From: Candidatus Zixiibacteriota bacterium | GTDB lineage: Bacteria > Zixibacteria > MSB-5A5 > GN15 > PGXB01 | DNA length: 64,000 nt | Assembly (NCBI GenBank): GCA_900498245.1 | Contig: LS998015.1 | Location: 435,882-499,881, forward strand | Direction: 5' to 3' | Shown: one piece after another, positions 46,401-55,393 of the stretch | How the letters are laid out: every line of letters begins with the position of its first letter | How positions within the stretch are numbered: position 1 is the first letter of the stretch | Position numbers and translations under genes: made by a program | Notes under the pieces: generated by a model | Told to the model about the DNA's origin: nothing | The model's database searches: none | Seen by the model: only the letters and a program-made list of their open reading frames with translations

Positions 46401-47572
46401 ATGCATCAGTAGATAATATAACACCCTACTTAACCGAATCCGGTTCCGAGTTCGAGAAACCACTGAAATTGTCAGAAAGCGCGACTCTCGCATTCATAGG
46501 GTCCTATATTCTTGGCTTGGGCTTCATTCTTACGCCTGATGAGCGGCACAAGTTGGTTAACGGCAACAGTCATAATGAAGACGTCATATTTCCGTTCATA
46601 AACGGCGAGGAAATAAATGCGGATCCTGGAAGGTCTCAACCTCGATTTGCCATTAACTTCTTCGATTGGCCTCTAGATAGATCACAATCCGGCTCTTGGA
46701 AGGATGCGTCAGCCCAACAGCGGCGTCAATGGCTAAGGACGGGCCGAGTACCAAGCGATTATCCAGATCCTGTAGCCGCTGATTATCCAGATTGCCTCAA
46801 TATCGTTCAAACTCGAGTTAAACCTGTTCGCGATAAAGTCACATATAGCAAGAGTGCAAGAGAGCAATGGTGGCTTTATGAACGATTGAGAAAGGAGATG
46901 TACGCTGCTACGAGTGGCATGACGAGAATTATCGTATGTTCGTTGATTTCAAAATACACAGCTGTGGAGTTTGTACAACTTCCAGCAGTGTGTAGTCACA
47001 ATACTGTGGTTTTTGCTCGAGACGACTTTGCTCACTTCGCCTTTCTACAGTCGACTGTAAACGCTATCTGGGTTAGCGAAAACATGTCAACATTTGGCAA
47101 GACCCAGATTTATGCTGTTGGCGACTGTGTAGAGACTCTTGTTCTGCCACCTAGAATTAACACTATGTCAACAATAGGCGAAGAATACTATGTGGCGCGG
47201 CGAAAGCTAATGGTCTCTGGCGGCTTAGGGTTGACCTCCTTCTATAACTGCGTGCATGATCCAGAGAACAAGGATCAAGGGATGTCATATATACGAGAAC
47301 TCCAGTGTGAGGTGGATGCTGTAGTTTGCAGCCTTTATGGCTGGAGTGACCTCCAGTTGAACCATGGTTTCTATAAAACGAGGCATGGAGTAAGATACAC
47401 ATTATGTGATGAGGCTCGTAATGCCATCTTTGTTAGACTACTTGAGCTTAATCATCATCAGTATCAGGATGAATGCGAGCAAGGACTTCACGACAAGAAA
47501 TCCAACAAGACCAAGAACAAGCGGGTAGGTAAAAGGAAGAAGGGACATGGCAACGCCGAATTGCCGTTGTGA
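43457..47572 (+). CDS. drmMI: DISARM class 1 N6-adenine methyltransferase DrmMI
   Basis: The product is 1371 residues, the large type IIG-like methylase form. The SAM-binding motif DLNVCDMAMGSGAFLVQSC lies near residue 605, with GVDKNPLAVEMAKLSLWL downstream. The catalytic NPPF is in AFIGNPPFMGGQ near residue 865, which indicates N6-adenine methylation. The N-terminal 500 residues resemble the nuclease-like and helical parts of related enzymes but without a clear nuclease core. The C-terminal part would read the target sequence. It marks the host DNA so that DISARM spares it. Confidence 0.94.
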   Translation: MSIARHHAEWLSLVDQSGPFLSVPVLMRAFPQGLDKPDADLKREMRLAYDEWLQQQHDPAIQTAWIRFVLTQLLEYPDDLIAEGQSLPGGLSALVSEQNETLRPDLAIIHSNGNPSNGKPSLLIQKYRPNQRLESAVAGKHWKASPATRMMELLHATDVPLGLVTNGEQWMLVYAPRNETTGFASWYASLWSEEPATFQAFVSLLSVRRFFGVADSDTLPALLDESAKNQQEVTDQLGLQVRQAVEVLVQAFDRIDQDSGRILLKGMDEKRLYEASLTVMMRLVFLFCAEERKLLPIDEYALYAQSYAVSNLGAQLREVADKHGEEILERSFDAWSRLLAAFRIVYAGVDHESMRLPPYGGNLFNPDRFPFLEGRPPHGTWRDTPAEPLRIDNRTVLHLLEALQWLVVKIPGGGPRERRRLSFRALDIEQIGHVYEGLLDHTAVRATDSILGLSGGKGKEPEIALSKLEQLRDKGEDDLVEFLTKETGRSEKALLKAVSEPVMIDEAKLRVACRNDTNLMKRVLPFVSLIRDDTFGYPVIIAEGSVYVTAGTDRRSSGTHYTPRSLTEPIVQHTLEPLVYEGPAEGVPKDKWRLKTAREILDLNVCDMAMGSGAFLVQSCRYLSERLLEAWETAEKELGGSIQITPEGERSKGVPEERLVPTDPDERSAIAMRIVAERCLYGVDKNPLAVEMAKLSLWLITLSKGKPFTFLDHALKCGDSLVGADAKMFLDWARGGTKEQVTIFDEKLKKLLDDARLKRKELESFEVKDVRDAERKSDLLDEAEMAMQWVKQGCNLLIGTLLSDRSAAEKRTQLNKLLIGYLKDLTVPGPEAVEAIKLADNERAFHWPFEFPEVFERGGFDAFIGNPPFMGGQRITGNLGTYYREYIVIELAGGKRGTADLCVFFFIRGYQLIKHRGILGMLATNTISQGDSREVGLEQICNTNGAILRAIPTQKWPGQINLQVSVVWIGKGDWNYKRTLDDASVDNITPYLTESGSEFEKPLKLSESATLAFIGSYILGLGFILTPDERHKLVNGNSHNEDVIFPFINGEEINADPGRSQPRFAINFFDWPLDRSQSGSWKDASAQQRRQWLRTGRVPSDYPDPVAADYPDCLNIVQTRVKPVRDKVTYSKSAREQWWLYERLRKEMYAATSGMTRIIVCSLISKYTAVEFVQLPAVCSHNTVVFARDDFAHFAFLQSTVNAIWVSENMSTFGKTQIYAVGDCVETLVLPPRINTMSTIGEEYYVARRKLMVSGGLGLTSFYNCVHDPENKDQGMSYIRELQCEVDAVVCSLYGWSDLQLNHGFYKTRHGVRYTLCDEARNAIFVRLLELNHHQYQDECEQGLHDKKSNKTKNKRVGKRKKGHGNAELPL

Positions 47573-47593
47573 CAAATGATACTTGGAGAATAA

Positions 47594-50500
47594 ATGACAG
47601 AATTGCTAGACAAGCCATCAGCATTTGCGATAAGAGATGAACTGCATAAGCTAGTACTCAACGACCTGCTTGGGCCAGCCGGCGGCCCCTCTGAGGAGGT
47701 CGATGAGCAGGCGGTGCGTGAGCGGTATCTGGTCGGTATGTTGGCACCACGCAGGACATCGACAGAACCGAATCAGCAGGATGAATTAGCCGTCGCCGGT
47801 ACCGGGATGGATGAAGATGGTAATGCCGACACTGGTGCCATGCAGGCGGACTCGCTTATCCCGTCATCCTTTGGATTGACCTTTTCAGTGGATTCCAAGG
47901 CCACCGCTATAAGGGTCACGGCTCGTTGGGGTCGATACCAGCGTGAGGAAAGTGCTACACTGACAAATGACAAGGGCAACCCCGCCCGAATCTGGAAACG
48001 CTATCAGATCGAAGCGACGTCGCCAGATATCACACTTGCCGAAGGGAATATCACGCCCTGGGTGGTTGATAAGAACTACCCTGATGTAGTTGTCCGCGGT
48101 GTAATCCGCAAACCAAAGGACAATTACACTGATTGGATCGTGACTTTATTTTTAGTTAACGGCCAACTGGAAACAAAAACACTCAAAGATGAACAGTGGC
48201 TGTTTCAGCCAGAGCTGATCGTCGAAGCCCCCGACAAAAGCCCAATTTTCGTCCGACGGTCTTACAAGCACGATGCCACCCGGATGGACCCGGTAGCATA
48301 CTTCGAAGAACAGACTATGGCGATGCTATATCGGCACAAGAAGGAGTTCGCGGTAGGTCATGGCGTCGCGGTTAATGTAACACAGAGCGAAGGGGACAAC
48401 AGCCGAGCCGTCAGAATCTCAACCGTATCCGTTCCCGTTAGTGAAGTGCCGATGCAGACACCGCCCACAAAAGACGAAATCCCGGAACTATCCAGTTTGA
48501 CGCTGGACATGAAGGCGCTTGCTGAGACTCCGCCAGATCAACTTCCCAGTAAGCTGGAGGCACTACCCAAGGCATATGCTGAATGGATCGAAAAGGAACG
48601 AGCCAAAATTGACTCCGATTCGAGTCTGTCTGAGTTTGAAAAACAAGCCCAGGACGCGGTTGGTAATTGTTCCAAAGCGTGTAAGCGCATTGAAGATGGA
48701 ATAGCGCTTCTTAAGAACGATACTAAGGCCGCCGACGCATTCCTCTTTGCGAACAAGGCTATGTGGTTACAACGCATCCACACCATCTTTGCTGAGCAGG
48801 TCCGCCGCGGCGGCAAGCCGAAACTGGAAGACATTGATAGCGAGAACAACCGAAGCTGGTATCCCTTCCAGCTTGCGTTCATTCTCCTGAATCTGCCGGG
48901 GATCACCATTCTCGACCACCCGGACCGTACGGAAAAGCAGTCTGCCACGGCTGATTTGCTTTGGTTTCCGACGGGCGGCGGTAAGACCGAAGCGTACCTT
49001 GGACTAGCGGCCTACACTCTGGCTATCAGACGATTACAAGGAGAGATCGGCGGACTCGATGGCGAGCACGGAGTCGCGGTCCTGATGCGATATACGCTAC
49101 GAGTGCTGACCCTTCAGCAATTCCAGCGTGCGACGACGTTAATCTGCGCTTGTGAATCAATTCGTCGAGAGAGAATCAAGGACGGTGACAACAGTTTGGG
49201 CAACGAACCATTCCGAATCGGTATCTGGGTCGGTCAACGCACGACTCCGAATACGACGGACCAAAGTGCCGAGGCTGTACGTCTTGACCACGGCCACTTC
49301 CGAAGAGCAAGTATTGCCGCCGGGTCAGGATCACCTGCACAGCTCAAGACCTGCCCCTGGTGTGGCATGGAAATCAAGCCGGGACGAGACATTCAAGTTG
49401 AGGCGTTTACTCAAGGCCGGTGCCGGACATTCACCTACTGCTCGGATCCGCTAGGTCAATGCCTTTTCAGCAGGAAGCAATCCCCGGATGAAGGTATCCC
49501 GGTTCTGCTAGTCGATGAAGAGATATATCGCAGGTTGCCATCACTCCTGATTGCGACCGTCGATAAGTTTGCACAGATGCCCTGGAAGGGCGAGGTGCAA
49601 ATGTTGTTTGGTCGGGTAAACGGATACTGCCCAAGACATGGCTTCCGGTCACCTGAGATAGACGACAGCGATTCGCACCCTAAGAGAGGTTCATTTCCTG
49701 CAGTTAAAACCGTACCTCATGGTCGGCTGCGCCCACCGGACTTGATAATCCAAGATGAGCTACACCTTATTAGCGGACCACTTGGTACCTTGGTTGGCCT
49801 ATATGAGACGGCAGTCGATAAGCTGGCATCTTTCGACCTAAACGGAAAGACGGTAAGGCCAAAGGTCATTGCCTCTACTGCTACTATTCGCCGAGCCGAA
49901 CAACAGGTTCATCAGCTATTCCTCAGGAGAGTCAATATCTTCCCCCCTCACGGTACCGATGTTCGGGACAACTTCTTCTCAATTCAGAGAGAACCGAGCG
50001 AGAAGTTCCCCGGACGAAGGTATTTGGGTATCTGTGCGGTGGGCAAACGCATAAAGACAGCAATCATCAGAACAGACTTGGCATATCTGGCGGCTGCTCA
50101 GAAACTCTACGAAAAATACGGAACGAATGCTGATCCGTGGATGACACTCGTAGCCTACTTCAACTCTATGCGAGAGCTTGGCGGGGCGAGGCGTCTGGTT
50201 GATGACTCAATCCGCTCAATGTTAAGAGAAACGATTCGCCGTGGACTCGCCAACAGAGGCAGACCCCTTGTCAAGGAGCTGACGTCGCGTATGACCGCGA
50301 CGGATATCCCTGAGATCCTTGATCAGCTCGAAGTGACATTCGATCCGGAAATTGAGCGGCAAAGAAAAGAAGCCAGGAAAGCGGGGCGCATGCTCGATCT
50401 CCAGTATCCAATTGACGTGCTCCTGGCGACAAACATGGTCTCGGTCGGTGTTGACGTTAAGCGTCTTGGTTTGATGGTAGTGGTTGGCCAACCAAAGACA

Positions 50501-51130
50501 ACGGCAGAATACATTCAGGCCACCAGCCGTATTGGACGAAACAAGCCCGGTATTGTCTGCACCGTATATAATTGGGCACGCCCCCGGGATTTGTCACATT
50601 ATGAGCGATTTGATCACTACCATGGCACCTTCTATCAGCAGGTCGAAGCTCTATCTCTTACACCATTTGCTGCTCGCGCTATTGATCGCGGCTTGGCGGC
50701 ACTCCTGGTGTCCCTGATTCGACTGGAAAGTGATACCTATAACGCCAACAAATCTGCTGCTGGAGTCAATGCTCAGGATCAACAGGTGATGAATGCGATC
50801 AAGAGTATCATCGAACGCGCTGAACTACTTGCCGACAGGGATGAGTTTAAACAAGTTCGCGACCGCCTCATGCCATTGTTAGACAAGTGGCGAAATTATG
50901 CCAAGCGACCGACTGGCGGGCAGCTGTTGGGGTATCGAACCGAAAAGGACGGTGTTACGGTCGGTCTGCTTCAGCTCGCTGGATTGGGGACGTGGGAAGA
51001 CTTTACGTGCCTAATGTCGCTTCGGGAAGTTGAGCCAAGCGTAAGCCTTATTCTGGACAATCAGGACATTCAAGCCGTTCCTGTTGGTCCGGAAAGCGCT
51101 GACGTCGAGGGAGGGGTTGCCAGTGCCTAA
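47594..51130 (+). CDS. drmA: DISARM helicase DrmA
   Basis: The product is 1178 residues. Walker A is WFPTGGGKTEAYLGLAAY near residue 457. Motif II appears as IIQDELHLISGPLGT near residue 719, an unusual QDEL in place of DEAH that is typical of DrmA. Motifs V-VI are LLATNMVSVGVDVKRLGLMVV and YIQATSRIGR near residues 955-985. A CPWC/CSDPLGQC region near residue 600 probably binds zinc. DrmA works with DrmB as the DNA-entry-blocking core of DISARM. Its end overlaps drmB by 8 bases. Confidence 0.95.
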   Translation: MTELLDKPSAFAIRDELHKLVLNDLLGPAGGPSEEVDEQAVRERYLVGMLAPRRTSTEPNQQDELAVAGTGMDEDGNADTGAMQADSLIPSSFGLTFSVDSKATAIRVTARWGRYQREESATLTNDKGNPARIWKRYQIEATSPDITLAEGNITPWVVDKNYPDVVVRGVIRKPKDNYTDWIVTLFLVNGQLETKTLKDEQWLFQPELIVEAPDKSPIFVRRSYKHDATRMDPVAYFEEQTMAMLYRHKKEFAVGHGVAVNVTQSEGDNSRAVRISTVSVPVSEVPMQTPPTKDEIPELSSLTLDMKALAETPPDQLPSKLEALPKAYAEWIEKERAKIDSDSSLSEFEKQAQDAVGNCSKACKRIEDGIALLKNDTKAADAFLFANKAMWLQRIHTIFAEQVRRGGKPKLEDIDSENNRSWYPFQLAFILLNLPGITILDHPDRTEKQSATADLLWFPTGGGKTEAYLGLAAYTLAIRRLQGEIGGLDGEHGVAVLMRYTLRVLTLQQFQRATTLICACESIRRERIKDGDNSLGNEPFRIGIWVGQRTTPNTTDQSAEAVRLDHGHFRRASIAAGSGSPAQLKTCPWCGMEIKPGRDIQVEAFTQGRCRTFTYCSDPLGQCLFSRKQSPDEGIPVLLVDEEIYRRLPSLLIATVDKFAQMPWKGEVQMLFGRVNGYCPRHGFRSPEIDDSDSHPKRGSFPAVKTVPHGRLRPPDLIIQDELHLISGPLGTLVGLYETAVDKLASFDLNGKTVRPKVIASTATIRRAEQQVHQLFLRRVNIFPPHGTDVRDNFFSIQREPSEKFPGRRYLGICAVGKRIKTAIIRTDLAYLAAAQKLYEKYGTNADPWMTLVAYFNSMRELGGARRLVDDSIRSMLRETIRRGLANRGRPLVKELTSRMTATDIPEILDQLEVTFDPEIERQRKEARKAGRMLDLQYPIDVLLATNMVSVGVDVKRLGLMVVVGQPKTTAEYIQATSRIGRNKPGIVCTVYNWARPRDLSHYERFDHYHGTFYQQVEALSLTPFAARAIDRGLAALLVSLIRLESDTYNANKSAAGVNAQDQQVMNAIKSIIERAELLADRDEFKQVRDRLMPLLDKWRNYAKRPTGGQLLGYRTEKDGVTVGLLQLAGLGTWEDFTCLMSLREVEPSVSLILDNQDIQAVPVGPESADVEGGVASA

Positions 51131-52979
51131 GCAGTTTACCAAGAACAAAGTCGGCGATCTGAGGCCCAGTCAACTCCTGTACTCGTTCGGAATTGGATCC
51201 ATGGTTGATCTGCCCAATCTGTCAGTCATGGTCATGGGGATTGAAGATTGGGATACAACTCAGATGGTGGCGATCGCTGAAGACCGGCTTCTAGCCGCAG
51301 TCCGGAAGGAAGTAGGCAACCAGTTGGAGAGACTCTGTTTTCCACCAATTCCTGAACAGTCCAGTTTGAGTTGGGGAAATCCTTTTGACGAAAGCGCACG
51401 AGTCGGAGTACCAGTGGCACCGTTCCCCCACTGGGTACGCTGTCCCATGTGTGATCTCCTGGCTCCGTTGGATTTTGGGGTTTTTGAACTGAAAACGCGG
51501 GCTTTTCATCACGACCAAACTCGATATGTTCACATAAACTGTAACAAGGCACCTTCACCGCCAACGGTCTTGCCAGCACGTTTTCTGATGGCCTGCGAGA
51601 ACGGGCATATCGATGATTTCCCGTGGATTCAGTACGTGCATAATGGCAGTCCGTGCAAGAACCCAGTGCTTCGTTTACGTGAATGGGGTGTCTCGGGTAC
51701 AGTCTCGGAGGTTCAAGTCAGTTGTGACACCTGTGGTAAAAAGAGAAGAATGCGAGATGCGTTCTTTGAAGATGCGAAGAGTGTTATGCCGATGTGTAAT
51801 GCGAGGAGGCCACACCTTAGAGACCATGACGAAGCGGGATGTAAGCAGCAGATGAAAGCTATTCTACTTGGTGCCTCAAATGCATGGTTTCCGATTACAC
51901 TATCATCGCTTTACATCCCGAAAGCCAAGGATAAGCTATCTAGACTGGTTGAAACGCACTGGAACAATCTGATTCCGGTAACAACTAAGGATATTCTTTC
52001 GGCGTTTAGACAAACACCTCTCCTGAGGCCGTTTTCTGAGTTCTCGGATGACGAAGTTTGGCAAGCCATTGAAACGAAGAGAAACGCGGATAAAGATGGA
52101 TCACAAGAAAGAGCCGCTGATCTTAAGACTCCCGAATGGGAAGCTTTTACCAATCCAGATTCTGTTGGGCATTCCGATGATTTTGAATTGCGCGAGGTCG
52201 ACCCACCTGAACCGCTGAGGGAAGTTTTCGAGCGAGTTATCAAAGTCGAACGAATACGTGAAGTACGTGCACTCACTGGATTCACGAGAATCGAATCCCC
52301 CGGTGATTATGACGATATTGGAACGATACCTGAGGAAAAGCGAGCTCCTTTATCGCGAAAGCCGCCATTATGGGTGCCCGCAGCTGAGATCCGAGGTGAA
52401 GGGATATTCATTCAATTCCGCGAGGAAATTCTATCAGCGTGGATAAAGAAAAACGCGGAGAGAGAAGGTGAGTTTAGGCAAGCTCATATCAATTGGCGCA
52501 AAGTTCGGGGCATCAAACCACCCGAAGCAGGATTCCCCGGAATACTGTACGTTCTGCTACATTCATTTTCGCATGCGCTCATGAGGCAAATCACACTTGA
52601 GTGTGGGTATACTGCCGCAAGTATTAGAGAGCGCATTTACTCAAGAGATGCTGGCGCTGACTCAACACCCATGTCTGGAATCTTGATATATACCGGTGCA
52701 AGTGATAGTGAAGGAACGTTAGGTGGATTGGCAAGCCTGGCGAAGCCTCAATTACTCCTGCGGCACATCGACCAAGCACTAGAGGCAATGCGGCTATGTG
52801 CTTCAGATCCACTCTGTAGCGAACACCATCCCTTCAAGGAGGGAATCACACTTCACGGGGCTGCTTGTCACGCCTGCCTATTCGCTCCGGAAACATCCTG
52901 CGAACGTGGCAATAAGTATCTTGATAGAACTGTGCTGGTAAAGACATTTGATTCAAACGTTGTGCCATTCTTTGGATGA
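51123..52979 (+). CDS. drmB: DISARM protein DrmB (DUF1998)
   Basis: The product is 618 residues from GTG 51123, which follows GGAGGGG; the longer frame from 51084 lies wholly within drmA. The N-terminus has KVGDLRPSQLLYSFGIGSMVDLPN, the DrmB start. Zinc-type cysteines occur as CPMC near residue 110, CDTC near residue 205, and CHAC...CERG near the end. The DUF1998 core is LLHSFSHALMRQITLECGYTAASIRERIYS. Class 1 and class 2 DISARM both need DrmB. The stop overlaps the drmC start. Confidence 0.95.
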   Translation: MPKQFTKNKVGDLRPSQLLYSFGIGSMVDLPNLSVMVMGIEDWDTTQMVAIAEDRLLAAVRKEVGNQLERLCFPPIPEQSSLSWGNPFDESARVGVPVAPFPHWVRCPMCDLLAPLDFGVFELKTRAFHHDQTRYVHINCNKAPSPPTVLPARFLMACENGHIDDFPWIQYVHNGSPCKNPVLRLREWGVSGTVSEVQVSCDTCGKKRRMRDAFFEDAKSVMPMCNARRPHLRDHDEAGCKQQMKAILLGASNAWFPITLSSLYIPKAKDKLSRLVETHWNNLIPVTTKDILSAFRQTPLLRPFSEFSDDEVWQAIETKRNADKDGSQERAADLKTPEWEAFTNPDSVGHSDDFELREVDPPEPLREVFERVIKVERIREVRALTGFTRIESPGDYDDIGTIPEEKRAPLSRKPPLWVPAAEIRGEGIFIQFREEILSAWIKKNAEREGEFRQAHINWRKVRGIKPPEAGFPGILYVLLHSFSHALMRQITLECGYTAASIRERIYSRDAGADSTPMSGILIYTGASDSEGTLGGLASLAKPQLLLRHIDQALEAMRLCASDPLCSEHHPFKEGITLHGAACHACLFAPETSCERGNKYLDRTVLVKTFDSNVVPFFG

Positions 52980-53791
52980 GCAATATGAGTATTTCTGCAG
53001 AAATCGCGGATCTAATAAGACGAGTAGCTCGGATATCATCCCCCAACCTCCTGCTACCTGTATGCGACGAACTCGAGCAATTACCGGCTGATGCTGATTT
53101 CGATCACATAACTTCTCTGCTTCGCCATGTTCAACATGCTGATACCCGAACCTGTCTCTTGGAAATCGTGTCAGCCTTCAAATCTCATGATCTTCAAGTA
53201 AATGCGGCTTCTCTCTCATTGGCCCTAAGATCTGCCATACCCAGCTTAGAAAGTCAGGGTGAAGAAACGGTTCTGGAACTTGTATGGAGTGGCCCTTCAA
53301 AGCCATTTTCTACCATTCGACGTACTGATCAAGCGTTGGCTGACATCATTGCAGAATCTCAGCAGTCGATTCTAATAGTCTCCTTTGCTGTCTACAAGGT
53401 TCCAGGAATTATGAATAGTTTGCGAGAGGCTGTCGACTGAGGCGTGTCAGTCAAGATCATAATCGAGACGGAAAAGGATAGCCACGGAAGACTCAAGGCC
53501 GATGGTTTGAATGAAATCTTAGGCTCAGGTATCCAGATAGCAGATGTATACGTGTGGCCAGAGTCCGAGAGACCTAGTAGTGACAAAGGCTACACGGGAG
53601 TGTTGCATGCCAAATGCTCGGTAGCGGATTCGCGGGTGGCTCTGATTTCAAGCGCAAATTTGACAGAGGCTGCTATGGATTTGAATATGGAAATGGGTAT
53701 CGTCATCCGCGGGTCTGAGGTTCCCTCAATTATTCATGATCACTTCAATTCACTCATTAGCAAAGGGGTCATCTCTCGGGTCGGCCATTAG
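52976..53791 (+). pseudogene. drmC: DISARM phospholipase-D-like protein DrmC, interrupted by an in-frame TGA
   Basis: Joined across the stop, the product would be 271 residues, a normal DrmC length. The first part (52976-53440, 154 residues) ends in NSLREAVD. The second part resumes in the same frame directly after TGA 53438-53440 with GVSVKIIIE. PLD proteins usually have Arg-Gly here, so CGA to TGA is the simple explanation. The catalytic HxKxxxxD (HAKCSVAD) lies only in the second part. GTG 53444 could allow a separate restart. It may be a broken gene, a split gene or a sequencing error. Confidence 0.85.
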
Positions 53792-53816
53792 TCAGAGTGA
53801 TCCCTTGCGCGCGATG

Positions 53817-53834
53817 AATTGATGGGTATCAATT
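53817..53834 (-). terminator. Possible terminator hairpin between convergent genes
   Basis: AATTGAT and ATCAATT make a perfect 7-bp stem with loop GGGT, overlapping the end of the small minus-strand gene and lying 26 bases past drmC. No strong T-run follows on either strand, so termination is uncertain. Confidence 0.35.
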
Positions 53835-53996
53835 GTCGTTAGCTCTTTCGGCGAGCTCCGTATCCGAGACCTCGCGAATGCGCTCCTCAACAAGCAAGTC
53901 CGCTATGAATTCAATCAATCTGCTTAAGTCCGCTGCAGCTATCTGCTCCTTGAACTCGTCACTTAGGTCAATAAAGACCTCCTGTCCTTTTGCCAT
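53829..53996 (-). CDS. Small acidic protein downstream of the replication gene
   Basis: The product is 55 residues. GGAG lies 8 bases before ATG 53996, a good ribosome binding site. The sequence is acidic and helical (IDLSDEFKEQIAAADLSRLIEF, then LLVEERIREVSDTELAERAND). It lies 25 bases after the winged-helix replication gene on the same strand, so they share an operon. No family was recognised; a small regulator or partner of the replication protein is plausible. The stop lies within a 7-bp hairpin. Confidence 0.6.
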   Translation of the reverse strand: MAKGQEVFIDLSDEFKEQIAAADLSRLIEFIADLLVEERIREVSDTELAERANDN

Positions 53997-54021
53997 TGTT
54001 CTCACTCCTATTGGTTATAGT

Positions 54022-54900
54022 TCATCTTCTGCCATAACGCCCAACCATCATTATTTCAGATGGTGCTGATAACTCCGCCGGTCTGGATTCCTGCTCCGCC
54101 CTCATTTCGTTGGCACCGTCGTCCTTAGTGAAGTCTATCCCCAACTCCTTTGCTTTGCGCTTGATCAAATCTGTGAACATTGCGCCAGGACGCTCGCGGA
54201 TGCGGCCGAGCTGCTCGGCTTCCTTCACTTGACTAAGGGCTTCATGTATTGCTCGCTCAGGTAGCAACCTCACTATCTTGCGGTAGAATGCCAATGATCT
54301 CTTGTCTCTGCATTGTTCCAGAATCTGTCGTGCCATGTATTCACGCTTGTCACGGGTAGACTTATCCACAGGTACTCTTCTAATGGGTTTATTAACGGTG
54401 TTACTAAACGTTATAGATGTCTTTTGTTGATCTGTATCTTGTGTGTGGTCTTTTTCTACCAGGGCTTGTGGACTTTCTTCTACAAGAGGCCTTGTAGTAT
54501 TGTTCCACCAGGGGGTATTAACAATGTTCAGGGCATATTCCGACGATTCATTACCATTTTCCGGAGAGGATTTCCTTGTGTGAACCAAGATTCCCTTGGA
54601 AACAAGCGCTCTTACGGCTCTAATAACAGTCTTCTTGTCCAAACCAGTGCCTTTATCAAGAATACTACCATCCTTCTTCTGGATGCCGTTTGTCATCTGT
54701 GAGAGGCTGATGTGATCAGAATCACGCTTAAATCCAAACGTGCGCCTTACTACATATAGCAAGACCTTTACTTCAGATCCAGAAAGCTCCGAGAGTAGCT
54801 CATCGAACAACTCATCGGGAACCTGTGTATATCTTGGGCTGGAAAAGCCAACAAACTGGCCGTTTTCGTTTCTCATATGAGGAAATATACTATAAGACAT
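54022..54900 (-). CDS. Replication-initiator-like winged-helix protein
   Basis: The product is about 292 residues from ATG 54900; 54909 and 54876 are other possible starts. FVGFSSPRYTQVPDELFDELLSELSGSEVKVLLYVVRRTFGFKRDSDHISL-type sequence is the N-terminal DNA-binding domain of phage/plasmid replication proteins (O-protein or RepA-like). KGTGLDKKTVIRAVRALVSKGIL is a second helix-turn-helix. The C-terminal part has AIHEALSQVKEAEQLGRI, which may contact the host helicase. Its promoter-like TTGACA and TATGCT lie upstream. It probably starts replication of the element when excised. Confidence 0.75.
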   Translation of the reverse strand: MSYSIFPHMRNENGQFVGFSSPRYTQVPDELFDELLSELSGSEVKVLLYVVRRTFGFKRDSDHISLSQMTNGIQKKDGSILDKGTGLDKKTVIRAVRALVSKGILVHTRKSSPENGNESSEYALNIVNTPWWNNTTRPLVEESPQALVEKDHTQDTDQQKTSITFSNTVNKPIRRVPVDKSTRDKREYMARQILEQCRDKRSLAFYRKIVRLLPERAIHEALSQVKEAEQLGRIRERPGAMFTDLIKRKAKELGIDFTKDDGANEMRAEQESRPAELSAPSEIMMVGRYGRR

Positions 54901-54904
54901 CCTT

Positions 54905-54934
54905 AGCATAGCACATTTTCAATAGTACTGTCAA
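54905..54934 (-). promoter_or_regulatory. Promoter of the replication-protein gene
   Basis: Read on the minus strand, TTGACA (54934-54929) and TATGCT (54910-54905) are 18 bases apart. Transcription would begin near 54898, so translation from 54900 or upstream would be impossible or nearly leaderless. This makes the downstream ATG at 54876 a real candidate. Confidence 0.5.
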
Positions 54935-55108
54935 ATGTGACCCAACATTTATCCCCTTGACAGGTTCTGTGAGTGTGCTAAGCTGTGCCGTTTTATTGAG
55001 CATCGTGATCCACGCTTAGTAGAATTGCAAATAGCCCTTTCCGGCAATTGCCACGCGTCATTGGTTATGTACAATGAATCGGTACAGAAACAAAAACAAA
55101 CAATAACT

Positions 55109-55393
55109 ATGTCCTTCAGTGCGAATTCACAATGCACCAACAGAATAAGAGCAGTCCGTCGGCGCCGCGGACTACTCTTGAAGGACGTGGCCAAAATGGC
55201 CGGCTTAACTGGTGCTGCTCATATTAGTCACTGGGAGAAATCCCGAAAGATGCCCAGTCTGAGAAACGCCTTGTTGCTTTCGGCAGCGTTGAAGTGTCCG
55301 GTCGAGATTTTGTTTCTGGACCTGTTTAACCAAGTAAGAAAACAAACCTATGAAAACCAATCACGTCACGGGATCAAACTCAACTACGACTAA
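55109..55393 (+). CDS. XRE-family helix-turn-helix regulator
   Basis: The product is 94 residues from ATG 55109; the frame extends to 55025 without support. TNRIRAVRRRRGLLLKDVAKMAGLTGAAHISHWEKSRKMPSLRNALLLSAAL is a typical XRE/Cro domain. It is divergent from the replication gene and overlaps the resolvase gene, so it probably represses the replication and maintenance genes. Confidence 0.85.
   Translation: MSFSANSQCTNRIRAVRRRRGLLLKDVAKMAGLTGAAHISHWEKSRKMPSLRNALLLSAALKCPVEILFLDLFNQVRKQTYENQSRHGIKLNYD

Noticed and set aside
53438-53440. Selenocysteine readthrough of the drmC TGA
   Set aside because: The position is not catalytic, PLD proteins have Arg here and no SECIS-like hairpin follows; a point mutation or sequencing error is simpler.
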